The translations under genes were made by a program, and so were the position numbers. From an uncultured Sphaerochaeta sp. (GTDB taxonomy: Bacteria > Spirochaetota > Spirochaetia > Sphaerochaetales > Sphaerochaetaceae): a stretch of DNA of 64,000 bases. The stretch is from the NCBI RefSeq assembly GCF_963676285.1, contig NZ_OY781063.1, forward strand, positions 1,736,001 through 1,800,000, in the 5' to 3' direction. Positions 43,312 to 50,971 of this stretch are shown here, piece after piece. A model generated the notes under the pieces. That model had not been told where the DNA came from. It made no database searches and saw only the letters and a list, made by a program, of their open reading frames with translations. Position 1 is the stretch's first letter; every line of letters starts with the position of its first letter.

Positions 43312-44412
43312 CTATTCAGCATTCAGTTCCTTGATGAACTTGATCATATCAATTGCCTTGGGAGGACAGCCTGGTAGGCTTTTTCCTAGACCCTTGGTAC
43401 AGATGCCAACACCGACCTTAGAAGGGTCATTCACCCCCTTGTACCCTTGTCCGATGCAGATGTTCTGTTTGATGTTTTTCAAACGATTCACCTCATCAAG
43501 ACGCTTAAGGGCATGAATCAGATTTCCATAACAAGCAGAGCATGCACTATCTGGTTCAGTATAGCGACCAAGGTAGTTGGCCCTTCCTGTAGGGCGGGCA
43601 ACCGGCTCATCGCTTGGTTCATTCAGCTGGGTGATGTTGGCTCTCTCGAGATCAGTAGTTCCGACCCCCAGATGTTCTGCCATCTCGATGTAGGGCACAT
43701 CCTTGAGCTCAAAGCCCATAAGGGAGGCCCCGAAGCTGTCACAGAGAACACTGTCTCGGCAGGCAAACATCCGGTTGGTCTCAACAGGATTGCCCCCTTC
43801 CTCGAAATCAAGATCGCCGTTCAGACTATCAACAATGACCAGGTCTGCTGCTCGAACTGCGTTGAGCGCAGCAATGGGGCGGTGTAGTCCAAGAGAGTGG
43901 AACAACCGTTTGCTGCGATCGGATAGGCATCCTTTCATATTCTTCAGTGCACAAGTCATTGCTGTCTGGCAGTGTCCCTTCAAGACAGGTAGGCTGATCA
44001 GGAAATCAGTATCGAGGATTGTTCGACTGACCTCCATGGTGATCCCCTCTACGGTTTTCTTCTCATAGGTATCATCCTTCACATCAACCAAAGGAACAGA
44101 GTATTTCTTGCTGATCTGATGGTATCCATTGACCCTGAAGCCTTCCTTGGTGGAGTCACCCACCCAGGCACTCTCCACGATTGAAATATTGTGATACCCC
44201 TTCTCCTGGAGAAATTCGATGATGGAAATGAGGATCTCTGGGTGGGTGGTTGCTCCACTGTCAGCGGTTACAGCAACCACAAGATTGGGTTTAAGAGCGA
44301 TGGATGCGTTTTTATCGGGAAGGAGCCCTTCGATATCGATGGATTGCAACAAGGCTCTCGTCATGCTGCTTGCATCCGAACCATAGGTGATGATGATGTC
44401 TTTTTTATTCAT
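43312..44412 (-). CDS. DUF362 protein with Cys-rich C-terminus
   Basis: This 366-residue DUF362 family protein has A-L-K-P-N-L-V near the N-terminus and L-P-V-L-K-G-H followed by A-L-K-N-M-K-G, as in family members. The last 90 residues contain several Cys (A-C-S-A-C-Y, I-C-I-G-Q-G, G-I-C-T-K-G, P-G-C-P-P-K) that could hold an iron-sulfur cluster, but no canonical CxxCxxCxxxC run is seen. The function of the family is not settled. It overlaps the GntR gene by 4 bp and is transcribed with it. Confidence 0.85.
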   Translation of the reverse strand: MNKKDIIITYGSDASSMTRALLQSIDIEGLLPDKNASIALKPNLVVAVTADSGATTHPEILISIIEFLQEKGYHNISIVESAWVGDSTKEGFRVNGYHQISKKYSVPLVDVKDDTYEKKTVEGITMEVSRTILDTDFLISLPVLKGHCQTAMTCALKNMKGCLSDRSKRLFHSLGLHRPIAALNAVRAADLVIVDSLNGDLDFEEGGNPVETNRMFACRDSVLCDSFGASLMGFELKDVPYIEMAEHLGVGTTDLERANITQLNEPSDEPVARPTGRANYLGRYTEPDSACSACYGNLIHALKRLDEVNRLKNIKQNICIGQGYKGVNDPSKVGVGICTKGLGKSLPGCPPKAIDMIKFIKELNAE

Positions 44413-45059
44413 GCGTTGTCCTTTCCTAGGTGGCTGGTGAGGTCGTGGGTGATGTGCTCATAGAGCATATGCTTGCACGCTTCTTTCTCCCCGTTTTTCA
44501 ACAAGCTCATCATCTGGGCGTGCTGGCCAAGGTAGTAGGAGAGCTCATCTTCTGGAAGGTTCTGCGCAATCCTGAGCTGCTGGATCTTTGCATCAAGACG
44601 CTCACAGATGCTGATCAGGGCACTATTCCTGCTTGCTTTGATCAATGCAAGATGGAACAGGCTATCCTGCTCAAAAACGGTAGCCCTGTCCCCGATTCCC
44701 ATTGCATACTGGCAGTCGGCTGCATAACGGGAGAGTTCCTTTACATGTTCCGCGTATGAATCCTCATCGATTGAATCGATGGCTAGTTGCTCCAATGAGA
44801 CCCGGACCTTGGCAATATCATCTGCTTCCTGGGGAGAGATGATCGAGACCACAGCGTGGCTTCTTGGCTTGATGGTTACAAGTCCGTACTCTGCCAAGCG
44901 CCTGATAGCTTCCCTGATTGGAGTTCTGGAAACTCCAAATTGTTCTGCAAGGGACTCTTCCGGGATTTTCATCCCACCCTTGAGTTGGCCAGAGAGGATC
45001 TGGTCCTTGAGCATGGTATAAACTTGGTCAGAAAGACTGTTTTGTATACATTTAGGCAT
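44409..45059 (-). CDS. GntR family (FCD) regulator
   Basis: This 216-residue regulator has a winged helix (E-E-S-L-A-E-Q-F-G-V-S-R-T-P-I-R-E-A-I-R-R-L) and an FCD ligand domain with metal-site-like His (D-S-L-F-H-L-A-L near residue 138). ATG 45059 is favoured over ATG 45074 by a GGGGG sequence about 8 nt upstream. TTGTATACAT overlaps its first codons and TTGTGTACAA lies about 60 bp upstream, so it probably represses itself. The same operator type covers the start sites at 38126 and 45279, making it the best candidate regulator of both operons. Confidence 0.9.
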   Translation of the reverse strand: MPKCIQNSLSDQVYTMLKDQILSGQLKGGMKIPEESLAEQFGVSRTPIREAIRRLAEYGLVTIKPRSHAVVSIISPQEADDIAKVRVSLEQLAIDSIDEDSYAEHVKELSRYAADCQYAMGIGDRATVFEQDSLFHLALIKASRNSALISICERLDAKIQQLRIAQNLPEDELSYYLGQHAQMMSLLKNGEKEACKHMLYEHITHDLTSHLGKDNA

Positions 45060-45130
45060 ACTTGGTACCCCCATTAACTAGTACTACTGTAAAAGGAATT
45101 TTCTGGTAAGTCAATGTTAATTGTGTACAA
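45042..45130. promoter_or_regulatory. GntR operator pair at the regulator's own promoter
   Basis: TTGTATACAT (45042-45051, overlapping the first codons) and TTGTGTACAA (45121-45130) bracket the regulator's probable promoter. Confidence 0.55.
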
Positions 45131-45247
45131 AAAACATTTTACATAATTGTTGCACTTTCTTACCAACCAAAAGTAGATAAAATACACAGTATTTATATAT
45201 GTACGAATCAAATTATTAAAATTTTCTTAGGAAGTACAAGAATCCCT

Positions 45248-45296
45248 TTGACAAGGATTGCTGTCCATGGTATCAATATTGTATACAGTACACAAT
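45248..45296 (+). promoter_or_regulatory. Promoter plus operator of the transketolase operon
   Basis: TTGACA (45248-45253), 17 bp, TATCAA (45271-45276), then ATTGTATAC-A-GTACACAAT (45278-45296), a near-perfect inverted repeat. It agrees with the operator at 38124-38142 at 16 of 19 bases, and both promoters begin TTGACAAGG. Confidence 0.82.
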
Positions 45297-45352
45297 GCAC
45301 TGCTTGTTAGATGAAATCAATATCAAGAAACAGTGAACAAGGAGTTTCCTAG

Positions 45353-46243
45353 ATGAATACAACAGTCAAGGAGTTGCTCAGCCAGAAAGACAGAAAGTTT
45401 AATGCAAAGGAACTTGCACTGCTGGCAGCATATTTTAGGAGCGTGATGTTCGATACCCTCCACACAAGTGGAACTGGACACTGGGGCGGAGCCGCTTCAA
45501 GTGCCGAATTGACCACCTGCCTCTATTTCAATCGTCTCAATATCAAGAGTGACGATCCCCAGTGGGAAGATCGCGACCGTGTAGTTCTTTCGAAGGGACA
45601 TGCTTCGATGAATCTCTACACCATGCTTGCCCATCGTGGGTATTTCCCGGTTGAGGAACTTCCAACCTTCCGTACCCTGAATACCCGTCTGCAGGGTCAC
45701 CCCTGTATGAAGACTCTCCCTGGAGTTGATATGTCCACAGGAGCCCTGGGGCATGGGCTTTCCATTGGACTGGGAATGGCATTGGCTGCAAAACAGTCCG
45801 GGAAGCAGTTCTGGACCTATGTGATCAGCGGGGAAGGTTGTTTGAATGAAGGTCAGAGTTGGGAAGCTCTCATGAGTGCAGCAAAGTTCAAGCCTGAGCA
45901 TTTCGTCCTTATGATCGATTACAACAAGGTTCAGCTTGATGGAACCGCTGATGAAATCATGCCGCTCGACCCGCTTGCTGACAAGCTCAAGTCATTCGGC
46001 TGGAATGTTGCTGAGAAAGCCTACGATGGAAACAATACCGAAGAGGTGATGGAGTCCTTTGCATGGATGGATAGTGACAACCAGTGGCCGAAAGCGGTTA
46101 TCTACAATACCGTTAAGGGAAAGGGTGTCTCCTTCACTGAAGGAAAGAATACCTGGCATGGGGCTGTCATCGATGATGACTCATACGTCAAGGGTATGAT
46201 CGAATTGAATGCTGACATTGAGAAGAAGGAGGCCTCCCTATGA
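45353..46243 (+). CDS. Transketolase, N-terminal subunit
   Basis: This 296-residue protein is the thiamine-diphosphate-binding half of a split transketolase. G-E-G-C-L-N-E-G-Q-S-W-E-A and the Asn-Lys following it form the cofactor motif. S-K-G-H-A-S and G-H-G-L-S-I-G-L-G provide active-site residues. It needs the C-terminal subunit encoded next (4-bp overlap). It moves two-carbon ketol units between sugars in the cytoplasm. A dedicated repressible promoter suggests a catabolic transketolase rather than the housekeeping enzyme. AAGGAG precedes the ATG at 8 nt. Confidence 0.94.
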   Translation: MNTTVKELLSQKDRKFNAKELALLAAYFRSVMFDTLHTSGTGHWGGAASSAELTTCLYFNRLNIKSDDPQWEDRDRVVLSKGHASMNLYTMLAHRGYFPVEELPTFRTLNTRLQGHPCMKTLPGVDMSTGALGHGLSIGLGMALAAKQSGKQFWTYVISGEGCLNEGQSWEALMSAAKFKPEHFVLMIDYNKVQLDGTADEIMPLDPLADKLKSFGWNVAEKAYDGNNTEEVMESFAWMDSDNQWPKAVIYNTVKGKGVSFTEGKNTWHGAVIDDDSYVKGMIELNADIEKKEASL

Positions 46244-47157
46244 GCGATGCCATGAGAGATGCTTTCGGCAAGAAGCTTGCCGAATTGGGTGCTACCCATC
46301 CTGAGTTGGTGGTGTTTGATGCTGATGTGTCTTCATCTACCAAGAGTGCATATTTTGGAAAGGCCTTTCCTGACCGCTTCTATAATGTAGGAGTGGCTGA
46401 GGCGAACATGGTCGATATTGCTGCAGGTATGGCAACAGCTGGATACCATCCTGTGGTTAACGCATTTGCCATCTTCCTCGCCTTGAAAGCTACCGACCAG
46501 ATTCGCAATACCCTCTGCTACAACAACCTTCCTGTCATTATCGCAGGAGCATATGGTGGACTCTCCGACTCCTTTGATGGGGCAAGTCACCAAGCAATAA
46601 CTGACATTGCCATCATGAGAGCACTGCCGAATATGCAGGTTATCGTTCCTGGTGATGCCAAACAAGCTGAGCAGGCATTGGAATATGCACTGAAGCAGAA
46701 GGGTCCTGTGTATATCAGGCTTAACCGCAATGCAATGCCTGATCTTCCTGCCTCCGATGCGATTGGAACAGTCTGTACTGCAAGCGGAAGTGATGTAACC
46801 ATCGCAGCAAACGGTATTACCGCAAGCTTCGCAAATGAGGCAGCCGCCCTGCTCCAGAAAGAGGGGATCAAGGCTGAGGTGCTGAGTGTGCCTGTAGTCA
46901 AGCCTCTTGATGTCCAGACACTCAAGGAGAGCGTAGCCAAGACCGGTAAGCTGCTTTGCGTAGAAGAGCATGTGCTCGCTGGTGGATTCTCCAGTGCTGT
47001 CAGTGAGGCCTTTATGAAAGAAGGAATTTCCTGTAGATTTGATGCTATAGGAATCGAGGATGTATTTACCGAGACTGGTCCTTATGAACCTCTCTTGGCA
47101 AAATATGGAATTAGCGCAGAGAATATTGCAGAACGCGCAAAAAAACTTTGCAAATAA
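46240..47157 (+). CDS. Transketolase, C-terminal subunit
   Basis: This 305-residue pyrimidine-binding half of the split transketolase has the catalytic Glu in N-V-G-V-A-E-A-N-M and the G-G-L-S-D-S-F-D-G-A-S-H-Q block. The C-terminal transketolase domain (about residues 180-305) is complete. It follows the N-terminal subunit with a 4-bp overlap, so the two are made in equal amounts. Confidence 0.94.
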   Translation: MSDAMRDAFGKKLAELGATHPELVVFDADVSSSTKSAYFGKAFPDRFYNVGVAEANMVDIAAGMATAGYHPVVNAFAIFLALKATDQIRNTLCYNNLPVIIAGAYGGLSDSFDGASHQAITDIAIMRALPNMQVIVPGDAKQAEQALEYALKQKGPVYIRLNRNAMPDLPASDAIGTVCTASGSDVTIAANGITASFANEAAALLQKEGIKAEVLSVPVVKPLDVQTLKESVAKTGKLLCVEEHVLAGGFSSAVSEAFMKEGISCRFDAIGIEDVFTETGPYEPLLAKYGISAENIAERAKKLCK

Positions 47158-47169
47158 GGAGATACTGTT

Positions 47170-48447
47170 ATGGATCAAATGAAACGTGCCTATACACTCT
47201 TGAATGATTGGAAAGGGGACTCATATGTCCACGGCCTGGGAGTGCTTGACCAGGTAGGACCACTGGCCGCAGGGTTCGGCAAGCGTGCCCTCGTGGTAAG
47301 CAACACTACCTATATGAAGCCGGTTGCAGACCGGGTTGTTTCCTACCTCAATGCCGCAGGTGTTGAACTTGCCGGTAATATGATCGCTCCCGATGCAAAG
47401 CCCAATGCCCCCCGTGAGGATGTCTATCGTCTGGAGTCATATATCCTACACACCAAGCCCGATTGCATCGTCGTTATCGGCGGTGGTTCGGCCATCGATG
47501 CAGTGAAGGCAGCCAATGCATTGGCTACCCTTGGCGCAAAGGTGACCCCCGAGATCGACCACTACTTTGGAACCAATGTGGTAAGCAAGGCCCTTGATGA
47601 GACCGGCTCTTCCCTGATCCCTGTCATTGCAGTGCAGACCAGTGCATCCAGTGGTGCCCACCTGACCAAGTATTCCAACGTTACCGACCCGGTAGCCGGA
47701 CAGAAGAAACTTATCGTGGACAACGCAGTCGTCCCTACTGTTGGACTGTTTGACTATGAGACAACGGTCAGCATGCCGATCAGCGTAACCATCGACGGAG
47801 CCCTTGATGCCATTGCACACACCTTCGAGGTGTTCTGTGGAGCAAAGGAAGAGACCTACGAGAAGACCCGTGAGATTGCCGAGTGCGCCATCAGCCTGGT
47901 GGCAGAGTATGCAAAGGTACTGGTTGATGATCCCAAGAATGTGAAGGCACGTGAGGCTATCGGCCTTGCCACCGACCTTGGTGGATATGCCATCATGATC
48001 GGGGGAACCAGTGGTGCTCACCTTACCAGTTTCTCCCTGGTCGACATTGTCAGCCATGGAACTGCCTGTGGAATCATGAACCCCTACTATGCGGTGCTCT
48101 ACTCCAAGGCAATCCAGAAGCAGCTGAAGGTTGTTGGTTCAATCTTCGCCGAGTTCGGATTTGGTTCTTCAGTGGACAACCTGGAAGGGGAAGAACTTGC
48201 CGTTGCCGTGGCTGAGGCCATGATTGCATTCAGCAAGTCCATCAAGGCTCCCAGCAAGCTTAACGACCTGAAGGGATTCAGTGAGGCTCATATCGAGCGT
48301 GCATTGAATGCTGCGAAGGACCCACAGCTTGCAATGAAACTGCAGAACATGCCAGTTCCAATGAGTTCAAGTGATGTCGACACCTACATGGAGCCATTGC
48401 TTCGTGCAGCAGCCAGTGGTGACCTCTCCCTGATCAAGGCGATGTAA
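47170..48447 (+). CDS. Iron-containing alcohol dehydrogenase
   Basis: This 425-residue group III (iron-dependent) dehydrogenase has the nucleotide motif G-G-G-S-A-I-D-A-V-K and the metal-binding region with D-G-A-L-D-A-I-A-H-T-F-E, G-A-H-L-T-S and V-S-H-G-T-A-C-G, supplying Asp and three His. It is a little longer than the usual 380-400 residues. It reduces an aldehyde or ketone, or oxidises a polyol, using NAD(P). Its place in the transketolase operon suggests a sugar-derived carbonyl. The substrate is not predictable. Confidence 0.9.
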   Translation: MDQMKRAYTLLNDWKGDSYVHGLGVLDQVGPLAAGFGKRALVVSNTTYMKPVADRVVSYLNAAGVELAGNMIAPDAKPNAPREDVYRLESYILHTKPDCIVVIGGGSAIDAVKAANALATLGAKVTPEIDHYFGTNVVSKALDETGSSLIPVIAVQTSASSGAHLTKYSNVTDPVAGQKKLIVDNAVVPTVGLFDYETTVSMPISVTIDGALDAIAHTFEVFCGAKEETYEKTREIAECAISLVAEYAKVLVDDPKNVKAREAIGLATDLGGYAIMIGGTSGAHLTSFSLVDIVSHGTACGIMNPYYAVLYSKAIQKQLKVVGSIFAEFGFGSSVDNLEGEELAVAVAEAMIAFSKSIKAPSKLNDLKGFSEAHIERALNAAKDPQLAMKLQNMPVPMSSSDVDTYMEPLLRAAASGDLSLIKAM

Positions 48448-48465
48448 CCTGGATAGGTTGAATAG

Positions 48466-48490
48466 CAGGGCACCATATGGTGTCCTGTTT
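48466..48490 (+). terminator. Stem-loop after the dehydrogenase gene
   Basis: CAGGGCACC / GGTGTCCTG (one G-T pair), a loop of ATAT, and TTT. Probably a partial terminator within the operon. Confidence 0.6.
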
Positions 48491-48510
48491 CTCAACCAAC
48501 GGAGTATTCT

Positions 48511-49329
48511 ATGAAATTATCTGTAGCTATTGCCGGTAAAGAGGCAATGCCCAATGCATTTGTAGTGTTTCGTGGGGTAAAAGAGTCGATCATCAAGGCC
48601 CATGAACTTGGCTATGATGGTGTTGAACTCGCCCTCAAGCGTCCTGATGAAGTGTCAAAGGACGAATTGAACCAGTGGTTGCGAGAGAACAGTCTGGAGG
48701 TTAGTGCAATTTCCAGTGGACAGGTCTTTGCGGCAAGGAATCTCTACTTCACCGATGAGAACCAGGAAAACCGAGCAGAACTGTACAAGAGTTTCTGCGG
48801 CTTCATCGACCTTGCCTCTGATTTTGGTGGGTTGGTCAATATTGGAAGGACCCGTGGTCCTATCGATGGCCGTGACCCTGCCTTTGCTGAGGAACTCTTC
48901 CTCGATATGGCTTACAAGGTTGCTGACCATGCAGAAAAGCGTGGCGTTGAGTTGATTCTTGAGCCGGTGAACCGTTATGAGATCGACTTCATCAACAACC
49001 TCGATGAGTGTTCAACCCTGCTCAAGAAGATTGACCGGAAGAACTTTGTCATGATGCCTGATGTATTCCATATGAATATCGAAGATGACCACATTGGGGA
49101 CAGCTTCATCCGGAACAAGGAGTATGTACGGTATGTGCACTTTGCAGATACCAATCGGCATGCACCTGGGGATGGTCACATGGATTGGGACGAGATTTTC
49201 TCTTCCCTTACCTCCATCGGGTATGATGGATGGACAACAGCGGAGATCCTTCCGTACCCCGATCCTGAGACGGCGGCAAAACGAACCGTCAGTTTCCTGA
49301 GGGGAAAATACGGCAAGTATTACTCCTGA
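48511..49329 (+). CDS. TIM-barrel sugar epimerase/isomerase
   Basis: This 272-residue xylose-isomerase-like TIM-barrel protein has the ligands Glu in I-L-E-P-V-N-R, Asp and His in M-P-D-V-F-H-M-N, His in V-H-F-A-D-T-N-R and Glu in T-A-E-I-L-P. The H-A-P-G-D-G-H-M-D-W segment is typical of hydroxypyruvate-isomerase and ketose 3-epimerase relatives. It closes the transketolase operon and likely feeds that enzyme a ketose. It is not closely similar to the TIM-barrel protein at 37071. Confidence 0.85.
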   Translation: MKLSVAIAGKEAMPNAFVVFRGVKESIIKAHELGYDGVELALKRPDEVSKDELNQWLRENSLEVSAISSGQVFAARNLYFTDENQENRAELYKSFCGFIDLASDFGGLVNIGRTRGPIDGRDPAFAEELFLDMAYKVADHAEKRGVELILEPVNRYEIDFINNLDECSTLLKKIDRKNFVMMPDVFHMNIEDDHIGDSFIRNKEYVRYVHFADTNRHAPGDGHMDWDEIFSSLTSIGYDGWTTAEILPYPDPETAAKRTVSFLRGKYGKYYS

Positions 49330-49338
49330 TATGCAAGA

Positions 49339-49360
49339 AGAGCCACCGAATGGTGGCTCT
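49339..49360. terminator. Bidirectional terminator
   Basis: AGAGCCACC / GGTGGCTCT, a 9-bp stem with a GAAT loop, between convergent operons. Confidence 0.85.
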
Positions 49361-49382
49361 CTTCACGTTATCGATCCTGCTG

Positions 49383-50159
49383 TTACTGGAGTAGAGCTTC
49401 AATATTTGCCTGTACCATCGACTCCAGACTCCCTCTTCCCCCGCTTTCTGGGAAATTTCTCCAGACAACGAGCTTGGTATCTGGGGATACTTCCATCAAG
49501 GGTCCTGCGATGGGGTTGTGGATATTGTCGATGATAATATGATAACCACCTTTAGAGACCTCGCTGATCTGTTGGGCAGTAACCGGCCCAGGCCCGAATG
49601 TACCTGCAACCTGGAGTCCCAGATCTTCTGCAAGATAGACTTGCATTGCATGACAGTAGACCTTCGCCTCTGTCAGTCCTCTCTCTTCAGCCTGTCTTGC
49701 TCCCTCCTCGATGGTAGCGATATAGCTGGCAAGACGTCCCTTGCTCTTTTCTTCCGTTCCCGTAATACTGGCTATTGTTGCTGCTTGCTTTTTCACATTC
49801 TCGATATCATTGGTGGTGGTTATCTGAAGCATGGTTCCTTCTTCTTTCTTGATGGAATCTCCCATGCTCTGCATCATCCTCTCATAGCCAGCGAAGATGA
49901 AATAGTCTGCATGGTTGATCTTCACCACATCACTGACGGTAATCTCATACTCAGGGGGATGGGTGAGGTTTGCAGGGGCGATGAAGGCAACATCATCAAG
50001 TCCTCCAAGGTCTGCAAAAGCAGCAGTCCAGCTTGTGCTTGCCACGATGGAAGCGGGGTGGGAAGCGCTGGATGCAGCTACTTCTTCCGGGACACCTTGG
50101 GCAGAGATGCTAAGCACTGCCAAGAGCATGAAGGTAAGGGAGAAAAGGTATTTTCTCAT
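49383..50159 (-). CDS. Metal ABC transporter substrate-binding protein (ZnuA-like)
   Basis: This 258-residue secreted protein has a signal peptide ending S-I-S-A-Q-G-V and no lipobox. It belongs to the cluster A-I (ZnuA/TroA) family: N-L-T-H-P-P-E-Y-E-I-T-V-S-D and N-H-A-D-Y-F-I-F-A-G-Y-E match the first metal-ligand region. Y-C-H-A-M and D-N-I-H-N-P-I-A-G supply further His. It lacks the His-rich loop of many ZnuA proteins and is shorter than the usual 290-320 residues. Zinc or manganese uptake is likely, and the metal is uncertain. Its start overlaps the permease gene. Confidence 0.85.
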   Translation of the reverse strand: MRKYLFSLTFMLLAVLSISAQGVPEEVAASSASHPASIVASTSWTAAFADLGGLDDVAFIAPANLTHPPEYEITVSDVVKINHADYFIFAGYERMMQSMGDSIKKEEGTMLQITTTNDIENVKKQAATIASITGTEEKSKGRLASYIATIEEGARQAEERGLTEAKVYCHAMQVYLAEDLGLQVAGTFGPGPVTAQQISEVSKGGYHIIIDNIHNPIAGPLMEVSPDTKLVVWRNFPESGGRGSLESMVQANIEALLQ

Positions 50160-50971
50160 GATGGTAATCCTCTCTTATGTGTTGTAGGTATGATAAAAAG
50201 CAAAGCCGAGAGCAATGCAATTGTTCCACTCGGTGGTAAGTCAGTTGCAATGGCAGCCAGAAATCCAAAGGTAGAGACGAATAGTCCTGTAAGGCAGGAG
50301 TAGAGCAGCAGTTGTTTGAGGCTCTCAGCACGCTTTCCTGCAACGAGGACGGGAAGGATGAGCAGTGCATCAATGAGCAAGGCACCAAGTAGTTTCATGG
50401 CAAATGCAATCACCAAGGCAATGACCAGTACCATGGCAGTGTAGTGTGCCTTTACCGGCATTCCCAGGGACTGGGCAATTTCCTGGTCGAAGAAGATGGC
50501 ACTTACCGTCCTGAAGTTTGCAAGCAGGTAGATGGCCAAAATGAGGGCGATGCCGATCAGTACCATGATATCTGCCCAAGCAAGCGCAAACGGACTTCCC
50601 CAGAGCAGTTGTAATGTATCTTTTGCAGGAACGTCCCACAAATGCATCACTATGGAAGCTGCTGCCATGGTAAAGACCATACCAGCAGCACTGGCAAGTC
50701 CGAACCCATGACGGGTATCCTTAGCCAGTCGCATCATAGCCAGAACCAAGAAAATATTCAGGGCAATGCTGAGCGGTAGTATCGGCAGGGAGAGCGCCAG
50801 GGAGATGGCTCCTCCAAGAATAACCCCGTGCATCAGCATATACCGCATGGGTACCAGGTCAAGGCGAAGAACCATGACCCCGCTGGCGGGAAAACAGAGC
50901 CCGGCAATAGCCATGGCAAGCAATCCTTTCATTACCGGAGGTAGGGTGAGAGCATAGAGAAATTCACTCAT
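50156..50971 (-). CDS. Metal ABC transporter permease (ZnuB-like)
   Basis: This 271-residue ABC-3 family permease has about eight helices. G-V-M-V-L-R-L-D-L and the later L-L-G-A-L-L-I-D-A-L-L-I-L-P-V-L-V-A-G-K are characteristic, the second being the conserved helix pair with small residues. ATG 50971 overlaps the ATPase stop (ATGA), which decides the start over a longer frame. It forms the channel for the metal delivered by the binding protein. Confidence 0.9.
   Translation of the reverse strand: MSEFLYALTLPPVMKGLLAMAIAGLCFPASGVMVLRLDLVPMRYMLMHGVILGGAISLALSLPILPLSIALNIFLVLAMMRLAKDTRHGFGLASAAGMVFTMAAASIVMHLWDVPAKDTLQLLWGSPFALAWADIMVLIGIALILAIYLLANFRTVSAIFFDQEIAQSLGMPVKAHYTAMVLVIALVIAFAMKLLGALLIDALLILPVLVAGKRAESLKQLLLYSCLTGLFVSTFGFLAAIATDLPPSGTIALLSALLFIIPTTHKRGLPS

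Noticed and set aside
46333..47178. 281-codon minus-strand frame over the transketolase C-terminal subunit
   Set aside because: Shadow of a strongly conserved gene; composition is unlike a real protein.
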